DNA of 64,000 nt from Mucor racemosus (lineage: Eukaryota > Mucoromycota > Mucoromycetes > Mucorales > Mucoraceae). The position numbers and the translations under genes were made by a program. Below the pieces are notes generated by a model. That model saw nothing but the letters and a program-made list of their open reading frames with translations, was not told the DNA's origin and did no database searches. Location: assembly GCA_027405735.1 (NCBI GenBank), contig JAPEHQ010000020.1, positions 682,001-746,000 of the forward strand, in the 5' to 3' direction. Below, one piece after another: positions 60,740 through 64,000 of this stretch (the first letter of the stretch is position 1; each line of letters begins with the position of its first letter).

Positions 60740-60985
60740 TTTCATCTTACCTCTCCAATATCATAAACATAAACACAAACATGGCCATCCCTGGAATCTA
60801 TGGCCATCTTTTTACCCTCTTTGTCCCAAGCCAATTTATTCAATGTTTCAACAGAACCAACTTAAGTACTTACAAATGGTTCTTCGGTATTTGCATTCAA
60901 ATTCCATAAATTAAATTGACTGGTCCCATTTACAGTAGCAGTATCAAACGTATCATCAGCCCGCCTTATAGTAAATGCCAATCTA
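60740..60985 (-). pseudogene. Captured dynein intermediate chain fragment (longer copy)
   Basis: The minus strand reads SQFNLWNLNANTEEPFVS, then after a short gap with a stop ETLNKLAWDKEGKKMAI and HVCVYVYDIGE. The order LWNLN-(x)n-TE-(x)n-LN-(x)n-W-(x)n-YD(V/I)G matches the last two WD40 blades of dynein intermediate chain. Substitutions and a stop show it is not under selection. It confirms the identity of the shorter piece at 10567. Confidence 0.65.
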
Positions 60986-61176
60986 AAATCAAAAACATTC
61001 CACTGTCATTTTGATAAGCTATGAAAAGTTTGATTATTCATAATACAGCAATTATATAAAAAACAAGATGACACTAACAGCATATGGTGATTATTTAACT
61101 TCTAAGTTTAATAAAGTATGCTTTTATTTAAATCCTTTGAAAAATCCTGAGGCAAACACAACATCTTGGTCCTGTA

Positions 61177-61313
61177 CACTATGAAGAAAAAATTTCTTAA
61201 TTCTCTTAATTGTGCCACATTAAGGAAAATAAGAAAGTTTTCACTGCTTATTTTTTTAAATTTTGTCTTATTTTCCTTAATGTGGCATAATTAAGGGTTT
61301 TTTCTTCATAGTG
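61177..61313. repeat. 137-bp hairpin element (MITE-like)
   Basis: Near-perfect inverted repeat: CACTATGAAGAAAAAA at the left and TTTTTTCTTCATAGTG at the right, continuing inward through TTAATTNTGCCACATTAAGGAA. TA lies next to the left end and one base beyond the right end, as for Tc1/mariner-type MITEs. It sits inside CACTA copy 2. Confidence 0.65.
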
Positions 61314-63217
61314 GTAATTTCTATCCATCAAAATGTTCCGGTTTCCACTACACAATCAATGTACCTTTTGTCTATCTTGACCTCAATGTACATTGTTGGG
61401 TATCAGTTTTTTTTACCAATTAACCAACTTTATCTTGATTTGATACGTTTGACAATTAAATGCCTAAATTACACTTGAGCCACCAGGTATCGCCACAAAA
61501 AAATCTCGTACAGGTCGACGAAGCATCACAATTTGGATCATTCTTTTGTGTTCATAGATCTCTGCATGAACCATATTATCTTTATCTGTTCAATTTAATT
61601 GAAATACATTGAACGCCAACATCGTACCACTTGATAAAATGTATTACTTTATTGCGAGTCAACACAAATAATTTAATGTTAGTTTAGCATCAGCAGTTGA
61701 ATCAGACAAATTTGAGATTAGACAACCCCTTTTAGTAACTTTTTTGCACACCATGAGCTAATAATGGACCGTTATTATAGATACGCTGATCAAGGATGGT
61801 GAGTTAACTCTAATGGACGAACGAGTTGATTAACAGTAAAAACAAAATATTAAAATCAAATATAATAATTGAATGACCAAGAGATGATAAACCATGTAAA
61901 TTAGCATAATTGAATTGTTTTAAACATTTTCAACTGAATACGCCTTTACTTTTGGCCTATAAAAATTTGTTTATTAGTAAAACCAATTAACAAGTAATGA
62001 CTATGGTGTATCTTTGATAGTTAGTAGTGGTACGATCGAGATAACTTCTTGTTTTCCTTTTCTTGGCTGTTGGCCACTAAATAGAAACAGATATTTTTTA
62101 GAAACCAAATATACTAACAAGAGTTTATTCATTCATTTAAATCAAGTCAATACTATACATAATTTTATAATCAGCAATTTTTCTGCAGGTAGATATCGAC
62201 GTTAGTCCAAAAAAGCATTGATCATAATAACGTAAATGATCGAACAAAATGACTAAGCCTTGGATGCTTTTTTTTTCGAGAAAAATACTATTATAGCGCG
62301 CCCTAACATTAACAGTTAATAATTCATTTCCAAATAAACAATAGGAAAAACTTGTATTGGTACTTGCTACTTGATTTCAGTTTATAAAAAATATTGGTCT
62401 TTTTGTTGTAGTTTTAAACATAAATAAAGAGCTGAGGAAAGATTGGGAAGAAAAATAATCCTAAATCCGTCGATTTTGTGTTTTACGAACAGAAATTTAC
62501 CAAAGCATAAATTCTTCTAGTGTTGCCAAACAGGTTGTTGTCTTTGTTGTTACCACTTGGTCTCCGAAAGAAGAAAATGGGTAAAACTCTTTCAAACCCC
62601 AAATTTCAAATTGATATATTTCGTCAATAAGGCAATTTTGTTGAATCAGAGTAACTCACATCTGCTTCAAACCATTCAAATTATCTTCGTTATTAATTAA
62701 GTTATAATTGATATACTTTAATCAATTGACTAAGAGACCTTGATATCATTGCTCTGCTCATCTGGGCATAATGGTCTGCACAAAATGTTTTATTCTGCCC
62801 ATCTGTGCAGATCATTATGCCCATGGGAAGCATACTGTAGTTCGGCCGTAGTGATATAATTCAAGGCATGATTGAACCATTAGATCTACTTCGTACTAAT
62901 CTACGGATTGAAATGCATCAATCATAATTTAACTTTGCTTGCAGATGTGAGTTCCCTTGTTTTAATTCTGCGCTAATTGTGCTTGGATGTTGATTTAATA
63001 GCCACTTGATTGATTAACCGCTGAGATGAAATAACATGGTGTCATAATTGAGGTTCAAGCGTTCTTGGTAATTGCTGGGTAAACTTAGTACGCTAGGAGT
63101 TTTTTATATCCGATATCAAGAGTTTGCATTTAAATGTATGTGGTAGTCATTAGATTGTAAGATGTACTGATGATACTGTAGATGGTGATAAAGTCTGGTG
63201 CTTGATAATATATAACA

Positions 63218-64000
63218 ATGGTTCTTGTTCGAGCATTCTTAAAAAGGGTGCAACTTTTTGCACATTTTTTTGTTTGTGAGGTTAAAATTGTATTTAAGGT
63301 ATTCTAAATAAAATGACTACAAAGAAAAACAATACTGATTACTCCTATTATATACAAGCTTTTATGATTATTTAAGTTTATATTGTATATAAACAAAATG
63401 AATATTTTTTAACGAGATGAAATTTTTTAGGTAGCTAATAATAAATACTATCATATGTATTTAACTTTGCATACCAGTCTTCCCTCCATAAATACCTACT
63501 CTATAAAAATTGGTCATGGAAAAACTGCGTTAACAATACAATTCTAGAATCGTTAGTACGAGGCCAATATCTACTTTCGGGAATTTGAATCTTATTACAA
63601 CAGGCTGTTTACAAGAAAGGTATGACTATAATCAAGTTGATGCTTTTCTTGGCGCTTTGCTTGGCAAGCATTGCGATGTTGAATATTACTGGAGAGTTTA
63701 CATACAGCAGAAGCAAATATGAAGACAATCTAATAAAATGGTGTAACAACAATTATAATCAAAAGTAGAATTACTATTATACCCACTTTCTTCAGCTCAA
63801 ATTAAAAAGATCGAAATTAAAAGAAAAGAAATTAGAATCACAGAATTTTTTTGGCTCATTTATAAATTCCTGATTGTGGTTTTAAAAAAAGGGTGTTTTC
63901 TTATTATAAATTGAATATGTGGTCCACATTTTTGCCCATGGTGACTCTTCTAAAAAAAAATGCCGAACAATCTCCGGAAGTGACCATCTAATAATATTTC
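63218..64000. other. End of window; fragment of the 1.64-kb repeat, no gene
   Basis: The stretch 63390-63520 (AATATTTTTTAACGAGATGAAAT, shortened; TTTGCATACCAGTCTTCCCTCC) resembles 36955-37050 of the 1.64-kb repeat. The rest is AT-rich with no recognised feature. Confidence 0.45.

Larger units (their letters stand above)
58492..62853 (-). mobile_element. CACTA-type non-autonomous element, copy 2
   Basis: Termini CACTACAGCCGACC (left) and, inward from the right, CACTACGGCCGAAC. It is an inverted copy of 9655-13836, longer in the interior (about 1 kb near 61000-62000 that copy 1 lacks). Same subterminal motifs (TATGCCCA, GTGCATAATA, TGCACATG). No transposase found. It interrupts a solo LTR and contains a small hairpin element (61177-61313). 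Confidence 0.75.
58321..63217 (-). mobile_element. Solo LTR split by the CACTA-type element
   Basis: Left part 58321-58491 (starts TGTCGTATAT) and right part 62854-63217 (ends TATAACA) together make about 530 bp collinear with the minus orientation of the other solo LTRs. The CACTA-type element inserted between them, with a short ATGT/ATAT target repeat at the junctions. Confidence 0.75.

Overview
This is AT-rich eukaryotic DNA, most likely from an early-diverging filamentous fungus of the Mucoromycota (Mucorales-like). That placement is inferred from short introns (about 50-75 nt, GTAAGT-like donors, CTAAC/CTAAT branch sites), several conserved fungal housekeeping genes, a DIRS-type tyrosine-recombinase retroelement and a LINE relic. 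All splice models were read by hand from donor, branch and acceptor sites and checked for phase. No RNA genes, CRISPR arrays or prokaryotic features were seen.

Layout. 1-7 kb: cluster of one intact and two broken members of a lineage-specific C2H2 zinc-finger family. 7.5-15.7 kb: transposon-derived DNA, namely a hAT-type MITE, a 4.2-kb CACTA-type non-autonomous element carrying a piece of a dynein intermediate chain gene, and two solo LTRs nested one inside the other. 16.1-35 kb: the gene-rich core. It holds SAP18, an Ecm33-like GPI protein, mitochondrial ribosomal protein uL10m, a SERF-like protein, a two-finger C2H2 gene with an inverted partial duplicate and an expanded in-frame minisatellite, a DeSI-2 (PPPDE) peptidase, an eight-exon orphan gene, a 761-bp tandem duplication, and the golgin RUD3. 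36-47 kb: repeats again, with a permuted 1.64-kb tandem unit, a LINE relic without its reverse transcriptase, a solo LTR, a decayed 21-bp (heptapeptide) repeat and a second hAT-type MITE. 47-54.6 kb: a second cluster of the same zinc-finger family (relic, intact gene, gene with an in-frame stop), with a deleted DIRS element between two members. 56-63.2 kb: inverted copies of the elements seen at 36 kb and 9.6-13.8 kb.

The functional genes are unrelated housekeeping genes (chromatin/RNA, cell wall, mitochondrial translation, Golgi tethering, protein desumoylation/deubiquitination). The most distinctive content is the clustered, fast-decaying C2H2 family. Its members share a small first exon (basic MKLR start, multiple SUMO-acceptor-like motifs) and a second exon with 9-11 evenly spaced fingers joined by a conserved D-P-N-x-Y linker. 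They sit among transposons, which invites comparison with transposon-controlling zinc-finger families elsewhere; that role is inference only.
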